From the NCBI RefSeq assembly GCF_042693015.1, contig NZ_CP170544.1, forward strand, positions 3,472,001 to 3,536,000: a stretch of 64,000 bases of DNA, written 5' to 3'. Every line of letters starts with the position of its first letter. The stretch's first letter is position 1. Positions 52,410-59,764 of this stretch are shown one piece after another. Source of the stretch: Sphingomonas_E sp042693015. GTDB taxonomy: Bacteria > Pseudomonadota > Alphaproteobacteria > Sphingomonadales > Sphingomonadaceae. The notes beneath the pieces are model-generated. The model made no database searches. It was given only the letters and a program-made list of their open reading frames with translations, and had not been told where the DNA came from. Both the position numbers and the translations under genes were made by a program.

Positions 52410-52802
52410 TTGACCGGGTCTTGGCTGGGCGCCGTGATGGTGTCAATCGCCGGAACCGCGACGGCAGCACCGCGCGATCCCGAGGAGAAGCTGGCCCGCG
52501 CCCTCCAGGGTCGGGTGGCCGGCGAGCCCGTCGACTGCATTTATCTGCGCGAGGTCCGCAATAAGCGCATCATCGATCGCACCGCGATTCTCTATGACGC
52601 CGGCCGCACGATCTATGTAAACCGCCCGCGCGCGGGACAGACCAGCCTCGAGACGTCCGACACGCTGGTCACCCGCAACTATTCGGACCAGCTCTGCAAT
52701 ATCGACACCGTCCAACTCGTCGATTCATCTAGCCAGATGTTCTCGGGTGTCGTCTTCCTTGGCGATTTCGTGCCCTATACGCGGCCTAAAAAAGCCGACT
52801 AA
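52410..52802 (+). CDS. Conserved exported hypothetical protein, 130 residues
   Basis: Starts at TTG with GAGGAGG upstream. A signal peptide VMVSIAGTATAAP ends near residue 21. The mature part holds two cysteines (VDCIYLREV and LCNIDTV) likely to form a disulfide, and the strand SGVVFLGDFVPYTRPKKAD at the C-terminus. I recall similar proteins only as sphingomonad hypotheticals. Probably periplasmic. Confidence 0.7.
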   Translation: MTGSWLGAVMVSIAGTATAAPRDPEEKLARALQGRVAGEPVDCIYLREVRNKRIIDRTAILYDAGRTIYVNRPRAGQTSLETSDTLVTRNYSDQLCNIDTVQLVDSSSQMFSGVVFLGDFVPYTRPKKAD

Positions 52803-53094
52803 GCCCAAAGCCCCACCGAGCGAACGCGCCGAGCGACGGACACCTCTTCGCCTCTGTCTGTTTGTTGTCGACGCCTCGCACATGACGGAGCGACAGGTTT
52901 CGGGAAACCGACGAGATGAAGTGCATGACCGCTACGGCGGCGGCTTCCGCCTGATGACCGCCGGGTGCGCTAGGCCGGCGCTAAGGTCCGCTTTTCGCAA
53001 TTTCACCCGCCGAGTTGCCTTTCCGGAGTCGCCGACACTCGTGCCGTTCGTCGCTGTAATGTCGAACCCCGAAAGCGGCCGAACTAACCTACGA
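52803..53094. other. Intergenic, no gene seen
   Basis: 292 bases between the exported protein and the convergent small membrane protein. A plus-strand frame of 137 codons starts inside the preceding gene and is of low-complexity character. Nothing supported. Confidence 0.3.
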
Positions 53095-53358
53095 TTAGAT
53101 CAAAATTGGACTTCCGGCGACGCGCCAAGCCGCCATAGCAAAAATGAGCGCAAAGCATGATTGAATGAGCCAGAATCCACCCGGCCGATTCTTCGGATCT
53201 GGATAGCCATCAATGAATGCAGACATTTTTGATTGACTTGATTTACTGCGGTCCGATTCCATTTCTTCACGATATTTAAAAGCAAAAAATAGACCGCCCA
53301 CAAAGCACACTCCGCTGATCATTGCGATCAGAAGTGCCGGCCAATCCATGTTGCTCAT
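53095..53358 (-). CDS. Small two-helix membrane protein
   Basis: 87 residues from the ATG at 53358 (MSNMDWPALLIAMISGVC), with transmembrane helices at about 7-25 and 66-82 joined by a charged loop with EEMESDRSKSSQSKM. AAGAGA precedes the start. The region is more AT-rich than its neighbours (codons such as AAA, ATT, TTT), suggesting transfer. Unrecognised. Confidence 0.5.
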   Translation of the reverse strand: MSNMDWPALLIAMISGVCFVGGLFFAFKYREEMESDRSKSSQSKMSAFIDGYPDPKNRPGGFWLIQSCFALIFAMAAWRVAGSPILI

Positions 53359-53461
53359 TTTGATTTTCTCTTCAGTCGTTTTCGTCCGCTTCCAGCCTTT
53401 GATAGCGTCAAAGCTGTCTGACTGGAATCCCGACAAGGCTGATATTCAGGCCCCACGAGAC

Positions 53462-53560
53462 GCCTCCTAAAAGCCGTCATCGCTCTCAATCTGAACGGGT
53501 GGCCGCTCTCAGGCAGCCGAAATCGAGCTCGGAATGGCGGCTTTGTCGGCGTAAGGAGCC
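53462..53560. repeat. Dispersed repeat, copy B (best preserved)
   Basis: Blocks in order: GCCTCC, AGCCGTCATCG, CTCAATCTGAAC, TCAGGCAGCCGAAATCGAGC, GGAATGGCGGCTTTGTCGGCG. It lies in the 229-base gap between two genes and is the reference I used for the others. Confidence 0.75.
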
Positions 53561-53587
53561 TCTTCCGCACCATAATCGTTCAGCTGA

Positions 53588-54406
53588 TCAGCCGATGCCG
53601 CTCGTCGGAGCCACGACCTTGAGCCGCCGAAAACGTGCTTCAACAAGACTGAACAGCCCGAACAGGAATAGGCCGACAGCAACGAGGCCGAGCAGCACCG
53701 GCCCATAATGCTGCCCTTGAAGTTCGCGCAGGGCCTGCCCCATTCCGCCGGCTTCGTCGGGGTTCGCGTGCAAGGCGGCTCTGATGAAGAACCAGCCGAT
53801 CAGCGCGAAGACCAAAGCACGAGCCCCATAACCGATACGGCCTGCGATCCGCACATAACCCGGAACGGGCGCGCCGCCGTCCAGATCGCGCATGAACGTC
53901 GCTTTCCAGGATTTGGTGGCTTGCGCGGCCGCGACAATGAACAGGACCACACCGACGAGGATCAACAGCAGTGTTCCACCGGGCTGGGCCATCAGCCAGG
54001 CCGACCAACCCTGGGCACTGCTGTCGCCCGGCGCTGCGCCACCCGCGACGGTGTCGTGCATGGCGAGACGAACCGCATAGACGGCCAGCATCAGGTGGGT
54101 GATGCCGCTGATGGCAGAACCGGCGCGCTCGAGCTTCCCCTTGGTGCTTTTGGATCGCTGCTCCGGATCAAGAGCTGCTTCGAGTAGCCGCCACATGGCG
54201 TACCCGAGCAGTCCAAGCGCTATCACCAGCAGAAGGGCGCGCCCAAGCGGTTCGTCGACCAGGCTGGCGAGCGCCGCCTGATTATCTACTGGTTGGCCGC
54301 CGGTGCGCGCCGCTTCGAGGGCAAACCATCCGACGAGGATATAGACCACTCCTCTCGCCGCGAAGCCGAGACGGGCCAATAGCGTCAGTCGATGCGAAGC
54401 ATGCAT
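53588..54406 (-). CDS. DUF1206 membrane protein
   Basis: 272 residues with six transmembrane helices arranged as three repeats of a two-helix unit: LARLGFAARGVVYILVGWFA, then a unit around GITHLMLAVYAVRLAMHDTV, then AGRIGYGARALVFALIGWFF. The repeated R-x-G-F/Y-x-A-R-G/A pattern is the DUF1206 signature. Function unknown; these proteins are often in stress regulons. Confidence 0.88.
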   Translation of the reverse strand: MHASHRLTLLARLGFAARGVVYILVGWFALEAARTGGQPVDNQAALASLVDEPLGRALLLVIALGLLGYAMWRLLEAALDPEQRSKSTKGKLERAGSAISGITHLMLAVYAVRLAMHDTVAGGAAPGDSSAQGWSAWLMAQPGGTLLLILVGVVLFIVAAAQATKSWKATFMRDLDGGAPVPGYVRIAGRIGYGARALVFALIGWFFIRAALHANPDEAGGMGQALRELQGQHYGPVLLGLVAVGLFLFGLFSLVEARFRRLKVVAPTSGIG

Positions 54407-54533
54407 GAAGCGCCGCCTTTCCGTTCCCCCTCAATGGTTCGCGAGCCGGCCGGTTCCTTCGGCATGCTCCGGCGTTCGCGCGCGCTCGCGGGCCACCGGC
54501 GCGAGAATGAGCCCACGGGCACGGATATGGGGC

Positions 54534-55787
54534 TCAGCGGAGAACCGGCCTCTCGAACACGAGCTTCCAGAAGCTGGTCTCGGCGCCCTCGACCCCGAAA
54601 TCATTATCATTGACGAGCAGCAATTCTGTCGGGGACAAGATCACCATGCCCTCGATATCGGCAGTGATTTCGGGCACATCGTCCGTCGAGAACAACAGGT
54701 GTTTTTCAAGCACCGGCAGCGGGAACGCCTTGCGGGCGCCGCTCAGCTCCTCGACCGTCGGGCGGGTCGCAATGTCGAGATGCGGGGCCGACAGTGCTGC
54801 GGCCTCATCGAGATCGCAGACATAGATCTTGGTCGTTGCCGAGCCGCGTTCGAGCACGAGCAATGCATCTTCGGCCAGCCAGACGATCTCGCTTACCTTG
54901 ATGTCGCTGCGTTCGAATTTGCCCTTTGCATTGTCACGCTTGAAGCTTTTCGGCGGATCCAGCGGGTAGAGAAACTGGGCGCCAACCGTACCGCTTGCCC
55001 TATCTAGCCTCCAGATCCGGACATGTCGGGCCTTCCTAAAGGCTTCGTCGTCCGGATGGGCGAGCGGGCTCTGGAAAGCCAGGAACAAGCTCAGCTCGTC
55101 CTTCGACAAGGCGATGGCCTCGAACCCGCGGTTCAATCGACGCTTGGCCGCAATAGCCGGAAGTGTCCTTCCGGGCGCATCATCCTTGGCGACGGCCCCA
55201 TCATGTGGGACGAGCCTCTCGATCACCCTTCCCTGCGCGTTGAGCCGGATGAGGGACGGTCCGAACTCATCGCCGACCCAGAACTGGCCATCCCGGGTGA
55301 CCGCTACGCCCTCGGTGTCGAGGCCGTTCGGGTCCGATGGTATGAGATTGCCTTCCAGGTCGAACACGGGCTCGGCGAGAACATGGTCGCTGGCAGGTAT
55401 GGCAACGCCGGAGACCGGCGTCCCGTCTTCCCCGGCAATCCGAACGGTCTGTACGAGTTCGACAGTCGTCTCGAGCACTTGAAGTTCGGCAAGCATCGGC
55501 CCGAGATCAAGCCGCGGCATGATTTTCGCCCCATCCACCTTCGAAAGCGGTGCGAGGGCTTCCAAGCCATATATTTCAACCGCGGCCTCGACCTTGAGAT
55601 TGGGGCCGCGATCACCGATCGCCCAGATCCTCCCCTCGGGATCCCCCTGCCGGCGCGCCAGTCCCGAACCGAACCCGGCGCGCACCGTCATGCAGGCCTT
55701 GGGAAAGTCGAATGAGCCGAGCACTGGATCCGCCCAGGCAAGCCGCACGACCTTGCATTTTGGTCGACGCTTCTTCCGCTGCTTCAT
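54534..55787 (-). CDS. Esterase-like activity of phytase family protein
   Basis: 417 residues without signal peptide. The blocks FGSGLARRQGDPEGRIWAIGDRGPN, DPNGLDTEGVAVTRDGQFWVGDEFGPSL and NRGFEAIALSKDELSLFLAFQSPLA (each cut to its core: GSGLARR, IGDRGPN, DTEGVAV, GDEFGPS, GFEAIAL) belong to the phytase-like esterase family, a beta-propeller whose members act on esters or phosphates. The ATG at 55787 is chosen because the 9 upstream codons overlap promoter DNA. No cosubstrate gene neighbours it. Confidence 0.82.
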   Translation of the reverse strand: MKQRKKRRPKCKVVRLAWADPVLGSFDFPKACMTVRAGFGSGLARRQGDPEGRIWAIGDRGPNLKVEAAVEIYGLEALAPLSKVDGAKIMPRLDLGPMLAELQVLETTVELVQTVRIAGEDGTPVSGVAIPASDHVLAEPVFDLEGNLIPSDPNGLDTEGVAVTRDGQFWVGDEFGPSLIRLNAQGRVIERLVPHDGAVAKDDAPGRTLPAIAAKRRLNRGFEAIALSKDELSLFLAFQSPLAHPDDEAFRKARHVRIWRLDRASGTVGAQFLYPLDPPKSFKRDNAKGKFERSDIKVSEIVWLAEDALLVLERGSATTKIYVCDLDEAAALSAPHLDIATRPTVEELSGARKAFPLPVLEKHLLFSTDDVPEITADIEGMVILSPTELLLVNDNDFGVEGAETSFWKLVFERPVLR

Positions 55788-56131
55788 GGAGGCAAGTCTA
55801 ACCCAATCCCCCATCGGCTAAAGCTATTTCGCCGCGGTCACCTTCAATGACATCGCTGATGGACGCGCAGCTACCCACCGGACGGTGGGGGCCTCCTGAA
55901 ACTGGGTATCGTCCTCAATCTGAACCACCGGCAGCAACGGGATATGCAAAAGCCCGCTCCCATGGCGGCAATGGCGGCGGGTCCCGACCGAAGAGTCCAG
56001 CCGGTCTGTTCAGAATCGCAGAGCGCTCTTGAGGCAGCCGAGCCGCGCACTGCGTACGGCTCAATTTCTGGATCGGCGGCGCGAAGAAGATGTTTCTTTG
56101 TCTATCGATGAGATTGAATATCTTTCCACAC
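55788..56131. repeat. Intergenic stretch with dispersed repeat, partial copy E
   Basis: Bases 55890-55950 read GCCTCCTGAAACTGGG, TATCGTCCTCAATCTGAAC, CGGCAGCAACGGG, matching the left half of copies A and B. The right half is lost. The rest of the stretch holds no supported gene and must contain the symporter promoter. Confidence 0.55.
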
Positions 56132-57556
56132 ATGCCTTTCATTGGACGCCTATCCCCGGGATCAACTCAGTCGCCAAACGCGAGCATCGCAGCCTCAACC
56201 ACCTGCACGTCTAGACCCCTGCCCTGGTGGTCGGGGTTTGGCGCCCGCGTCGCGCTCGGCCTCGTTACGGGCCTCGTTCTCGGGCTCATGATCCGCGGCG
56301 CGGGCCATGACCTACCAGCTGCGGCCTTCGCCGCGGAAGGGCTGCGCACGATCGGCCAAATCTTCATCCAGCTCCTGAAGGCGCTTGTCCCCCCATTGGT
56401 CTTTACCGCCATCGTCGCGTCGATCGCCGCCCTCCGCGATCTCGAAAACGCGACCCGGCTCATCCTCAGCACGCTCGGCTGGTATGCGCTGACGGCGCTC
56501 ATCGCCGTCCTGATCGGTATCTCGCTGGGCCTCCTGCTTGAGCCCGGCCTCCACGCCGGAGTAGATCCGGCAAAGGCCGTGGCACCGTCGGCCGCCGGCA
56601 ATTGGCTCGATTTCCTGAAAGGTCTGGTGCCAGCAAATTTTGCCGGGATCGCCGCCGTGACTACGATGAGCGACGGCAAGGCCACCACCGCCCTTTCGTT
56701 CAACGTGCTCCAGATCATCGTCGTCGCGATTGCCTTAGGCACGGCGGCAGTGCGTTCCGGCGAAGCGGGCGCGCCCTTTCTCGCCTTCAATGCCTCGGCC
56801 CTGGCGATCTTCCGGCGCCTGCTGCACTGGGTGATCGCGCTGACGCCTATCGGTTCCGCCGCGCTGATCGGTGACGCGGTCGTTCGCTACGGGTGGGACG
56901 CGCTCTCGGCGCTGGGCTCGTTCGCGCTTGCCGTCTATCTCGGCCTGGGCTTGGTGCTGTTGCTGGTCTATCCGGCGCTGCTGGCGCTGAACGGGCTCAG
57001 CCCGATGCGTTTCTTCAGCGCCGCGTGGCCGGCGATCCAGCTCGGCTTCGTCTCACGATCCTCTATCGGCACATTGCCGGTAACAGAAGATGTGGTGGAA
57101 CAGCGCCTGGGCGTGCCCCGCGCTTATGCGGCATTCGCGGTGCCGCTGGGGGCCACCACCAAGATGGACGGATGCGCGGCCATCTATCCCGCCGTCGCCG
57201 CCATATTCATCGCGCAATTCTACGGCCTACCGCTCCATCTCGCGGATTTCGCGCTGATCGCCTTCGTTTCGGTGATCGGATCGGCTGCCACCGCCGGCCT
57301 GACGGGCGCGACGGTGATGCTGACCCTTACTTTGTCGACACTCGGCCTGCCGCTGGAAGGCGCGGGGCTGCTGCTCGCGATCGACCCGATCCTCGATATG
57401 GGGCGGACCGCCGTGAACGTCGCCGGCCAGGCGCTTGTCCCAACCATCGTGGCAAAGCGCGCCGGCATTCTCGACCGTTCAAAATTTCCCAACGGGACTG
57501 GGCGGGGAAACGCCGAAGCGGACAACGACCTCGCCCCTTCGCTCGCCACGCATTGA
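56132..57556 (+). CDS. Dicarboxylate/amino acid:cation symporter (DAACS family)
   Basis: Membrane carrier of about 470 residues. The signature PLGATTKMDGCAAIYPAVAA is seen near residue 335, with GSAATAGLTGATVMLTLTLS (helix hairpin 2) and MGRTAVNVAGQAL (substrate/Na+ site). Substrates in this family are C4-dicarboxylates, glutamate/aspartate, serine or cystine. With two serine acetyltransferases directly downstream (12-base gap), a cystine or serine role is plausible but unproven. The N-terminal ~35 residues look unlike the family and no ribosome site is clear, so the start is uncertain. Confidence 0.85.
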   Translation: MPFIGRLSPGSTQSPNASIAASTTCTSRPLPWWSGFGARVALGLVTGLVLGLMIRGAGHDLPAAAFAAEGLRTIGQIFIQLLKALVPPLVFTAIVASIAALRDLENATRLILSTLGWYALTALIAVLIGISLGLLLEPGLHAGVDPAKAVAPSAAGNWLDFLKGLVPANFAGIAAVTTMSDGKATTALSFNVLQIIVVAIALGTAAVRSGEAGAPFLAFNASALAIFRRLLHWVIALTPIGSAALIGDAVVRYGWDALSALGSFALAVYLGLGLVLLLVYPALLALNGLSPMRFFSAAWPAIQLGFVSRSSIGTLPVTEDVVEQRLGVPRAYAAFAVPLGATTKMDGCAAIYPAVAAIFIAQFYGLPLHLADFALIAFVSVIGSAATAGLTGATVMLTLTLSTLGLPLEGAGLLLAIDPILDMGRTAVNVAGQALVPTIVAKRAGILDRSKFPNGTGRGNAEADNDLAPSLATH

Positions 57557-57568
57557 TGGACCCCGAAC

Positions 57569-58501
57569 ATGACAGATAAGACTGAATCCGCACCGGCCAT
57601 CGCTTTCCCGCGCGAGCTGGAGGTCGTGCTTGAAGGGCTGCGGCAGGCGCGGCTCGACTGGCGCGCGGGCCATGAGCGCCATGCCGAGCGCGGTATCCAG
57701 TTCCCCTCCCGCCGGGCGCTCGGCCGCATCCTGCAAGAGCTTGGCGCGGCCCTGTTTCCGCTGAGGCTCGGCCCGCCCGAGCTGACCGTCGGAAATGAGA
57801 ATGCCTGGGTCGAAGCAACGCTCGAGCTGGTGCTGGCGCAACTTGCGGCACAGATCGCACTAGAGCTGCGGATCGCGCGGCCCGGCATCAGTCCGGCCGA
57901 AGAGGGTCTTGAGGCTCAGCGTATCATCGCCGAATTCGCCGCCAGCCTCCCCTCTATCCGGCGCATGCTCGATCAGGATGTCGAGGCCGGCTACGCCAAT
58001 GATCCGGCCGCCCGCAGCGTCGATGAGGTGCTGCTTTCCTATCCATCGCTTGTCGCGATCATCCACTATCGGCTGGCCCATCGCCTGCACGCCTTGGGCG
58101 CTCCGCTCGTTGCGCGCGTCATCACCGAACATGCCCACACCGAAACCGGCATCGACATGCATCCCGGTGCACGGATAGGCCGAAGCTTCTTCATCGATCA
58201 TGGCACCGGCATCGTCATCGGCGAGACCGCGGTGATCGGCGATCGCGTCAGGCTCTATCAGGGCGTCACGCTGGGCGGCGAGCCGATCGAGCCCGGCGCC
58301 GCCCACACGAAAGCTTCGCCGGAAGGGCGCCGACACCCGGCCATCGACGATGATGTAGTGGTCTTTGCCGGGGCCGTGCTGCTGGGCCCGATTACGATCG
58401 GCGCGCGATCACGGATCGGCGGCAATGTCTGGCTGCGGCGGGACGTGCCTGCCGACACCATCGTCGAGGCGCCCGAGCCCGTGATCCGAAGTCATCGCTG
58501 A
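57569..58501 (+). CDS. Serine O-acetyltransferase (EpsC/CysE type), paralogue 1
   Basis: 310 residues. An N-terminal helical domain (about 1-185) precedes a left-handed parallel beta-helix of hexapeptide repeats. The active-site string GIDMHPGARIGRSFFIDHGT followed by GIVIGETAVIGDRVRLYQGV carries the catalytic Asp (in GID) and His (in IDHGTG). The enzyme transfers acetyl from acetyl-CoA to L-serine, the first step to cysteine. The C-terminus lacks the long CysK-binding tail and ends IRSHR. It is tandem with a second copy. Confidence 0.9.
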   Translation: MTDKTESAPAIAFPRELEVVLEGLRQARLDWRAGHERHAERGIQFPSRRALGRILQELGAALFPLRLGPPELTVGNENAWVEATLELVLAQLAAQIALELRIARPGISPAEEGLEAQRIIAEFAASLPSIRRMLDQDVEAGYANDPAARSVDEVLLSYPSLVAIIHYRLAHRLHALGAPLVARVITEHAHTETGIDMHPGARIGRSFFIDHGTGIVIGETAVIGDRVRLYQGVTLGGEPIEPGAAHTKASPEGRRHPAIDDDVVVFAGAVLLGPITIGARSRIGGNVWLRRDVPADTIVEAPEPVIRSHR

Positions 58502-58534
58502 AGGCGAATCATCTCACCATTGGGGGCAATTCCG

Positions 58535-59527
58535 ATGAGCACGGATAGTGCGGAACCGCATTGGCAGATCGAACGGCTGGTGGATGAGTTGCGTTCGTCG
58601 CGGGAGGCGTGGCGACACAAGCAGGCCCGCCATCGCGAACTCGGGCCAAGAGGCTTTCCTTCGCGGGCGGAGGTCGAGCGGCTGGCCGCCGACATCAGCG
58701 GTGCGCTGTTTCCCCAGCGGCTCGGTCCGCCAGACCTGGGGCTTCACCAGGAAGATTATTATGTTGGCCACATATTGGACGGAGCGCTCAACAGCCTGCT
58801 CGGCCAGCTCCGGCTGGAGCTTCGCTACAGCATGCGCGAGGCAGGCCATCGGCCCGAGGAAATCGAGATTCGTGCGCGGGTGATCGCACGGGATTTCGCC
58901 GACTCCTTGCCCGCCATCCGCGAGATTCTGGATAGCGATGTCGAGGCGGCCTATGCCGGCGATCCGGCGGCACGGAGCGTTGACGAAGTGCTGCTTTGCT
59001 ATCCGTGCGTTTCGGCGATCATCCATCACCGCCTCGCCCATCGGCTTCATGATCTCGGCGCGCCGCTGATTGCCCGGCTGATGTCCGAGATCGCCAATTC
59101 GCGAACCGGGATCGACATTCACCCCGGCGCACGGATCGGCCGGAGCTTCTTCATCGATCATGGCACCGGAGTCGTTATCGGTGAGACCGCCGTGATCGGC
59201 GATCGGGTCCGGCTGTATCAGGCCGTGACACTCGGCGCAAAGAGCTTCGCCGCGGAGGCCGACGGTTCCTTGCGCAAGGGCGAGGCGCGCCATCCCAGCA
59301 TCGAGGATGATGTGATCGTCTATGCCGGTGCCACCATATTGGGCCGCGTCATCATCGGCGCGGGATCGGTGATCGGCGGCAATGTCTGGCTCACCGAAAG
59401 CCTGCCACCGGGAAGCCATGTCACCCAGGCCAGCCTGACGCGAGACCCCGCCGCACGCAGCGTGCCCCCCTGGAAGGTGAGGCGAAGCACGCTCCCGGTC
59501 GGCAAGATCAACGGCGGCGAAGCCTGA
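58535..59527 (+). CDS. Serine O-acetyltransferase (EpsC/CysE type), paralogue 2
   Basis: 330 residues from the ATG at 58535, which has GGGGG 8 bases upstream; a TTG at 58520 is possible. It repeats the domain plan of paralogue 1, with GIDIHPGARIGRSFFIDHGT and GVVIGETAVIGDRVRLYQAV, so the catalytic residues are kept. Between helix and hexapeptide part the two agree closely (DPAARSVDEVLL, AIIHxRLAHRLHxLGAPL), showing tandem duplication. The C-terminal tail is longer. The 237 bases downstream contain the 41-bp hairpin. Confidence 0.9.
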   Translation: MSTDSAEPHWQIERLVDELRSSREAWRHKQARHRELGPRGFPSRAEVERLAADISGALFPQRLGPPDLGLHQEDYYVGHILDGALNSLLGQLRLELRYSMREAGHRPEEIEIRARVIARDFADSLPAIREILDSDVEAAYAGDPAARSVDEVLLCYPCVSAIIHHRLAHRLHDLGAPLIARLMSEIANSRTGIDIHPGARIGRSFFIDHGTGVVIGETAVIGDRVRLYQAVTLGAKSFAAEADGSLRKGEARHPSIEDDVIVYAGATILGRVIIGAGSVIGGNVWLTESLPPGSHVTQASLTRDPAARSVPPWKVRRSTLPVGKINGGEA

Positions 59528-59611
59528 TCTGCACGCACGCCGTTGATCCGCCCCGCCCGTGCGGATCGCCGCACCAAGGCAACCTATTGTTTCCCAAAGA
59601 TTAGCTTCCTT

Positions 59612-59652
59612 TGCGCTTAAAACTCTACTAATCTAGTAGAGTTTTAAGCGCA
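59612..59652. promoter_or_regulatory. 41-bp perfect hairpin: 19-bp arms, 3-base loop
   Basis: The arms are TGCGCTTAAAACTCTACTA and its exact complement, with loop ATC. It lies 113 bases before TonB receptor 3 and 85 bases after the second serine acetyltransferase. There is no T-run, so it is more likely an operator or attenuator than a simple terminator. The inner CTACT-N5-AGTAG dyad resembles Rrf2-type (CymR/IscR) operators in form only. Confidence 0.7.
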
Positions 59653-59764
59653 CCCGACATGCCGGGAGCTCTGAATATTACGCATGAACCGCGGGACGCG
59701 ATTCCCGCCACCGTTTCGCTCGCTCGTGAAACGGAACCGTCCTTTGTTTCTCTAAGGAGTATAA

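Noticed and set aside
56090..56131. Longer N-terminus for the symporter
   Set aside because: The extra codons have no membrane-carrier character or ribosome site; the start remains uncertain, but I preferred the later ATG.
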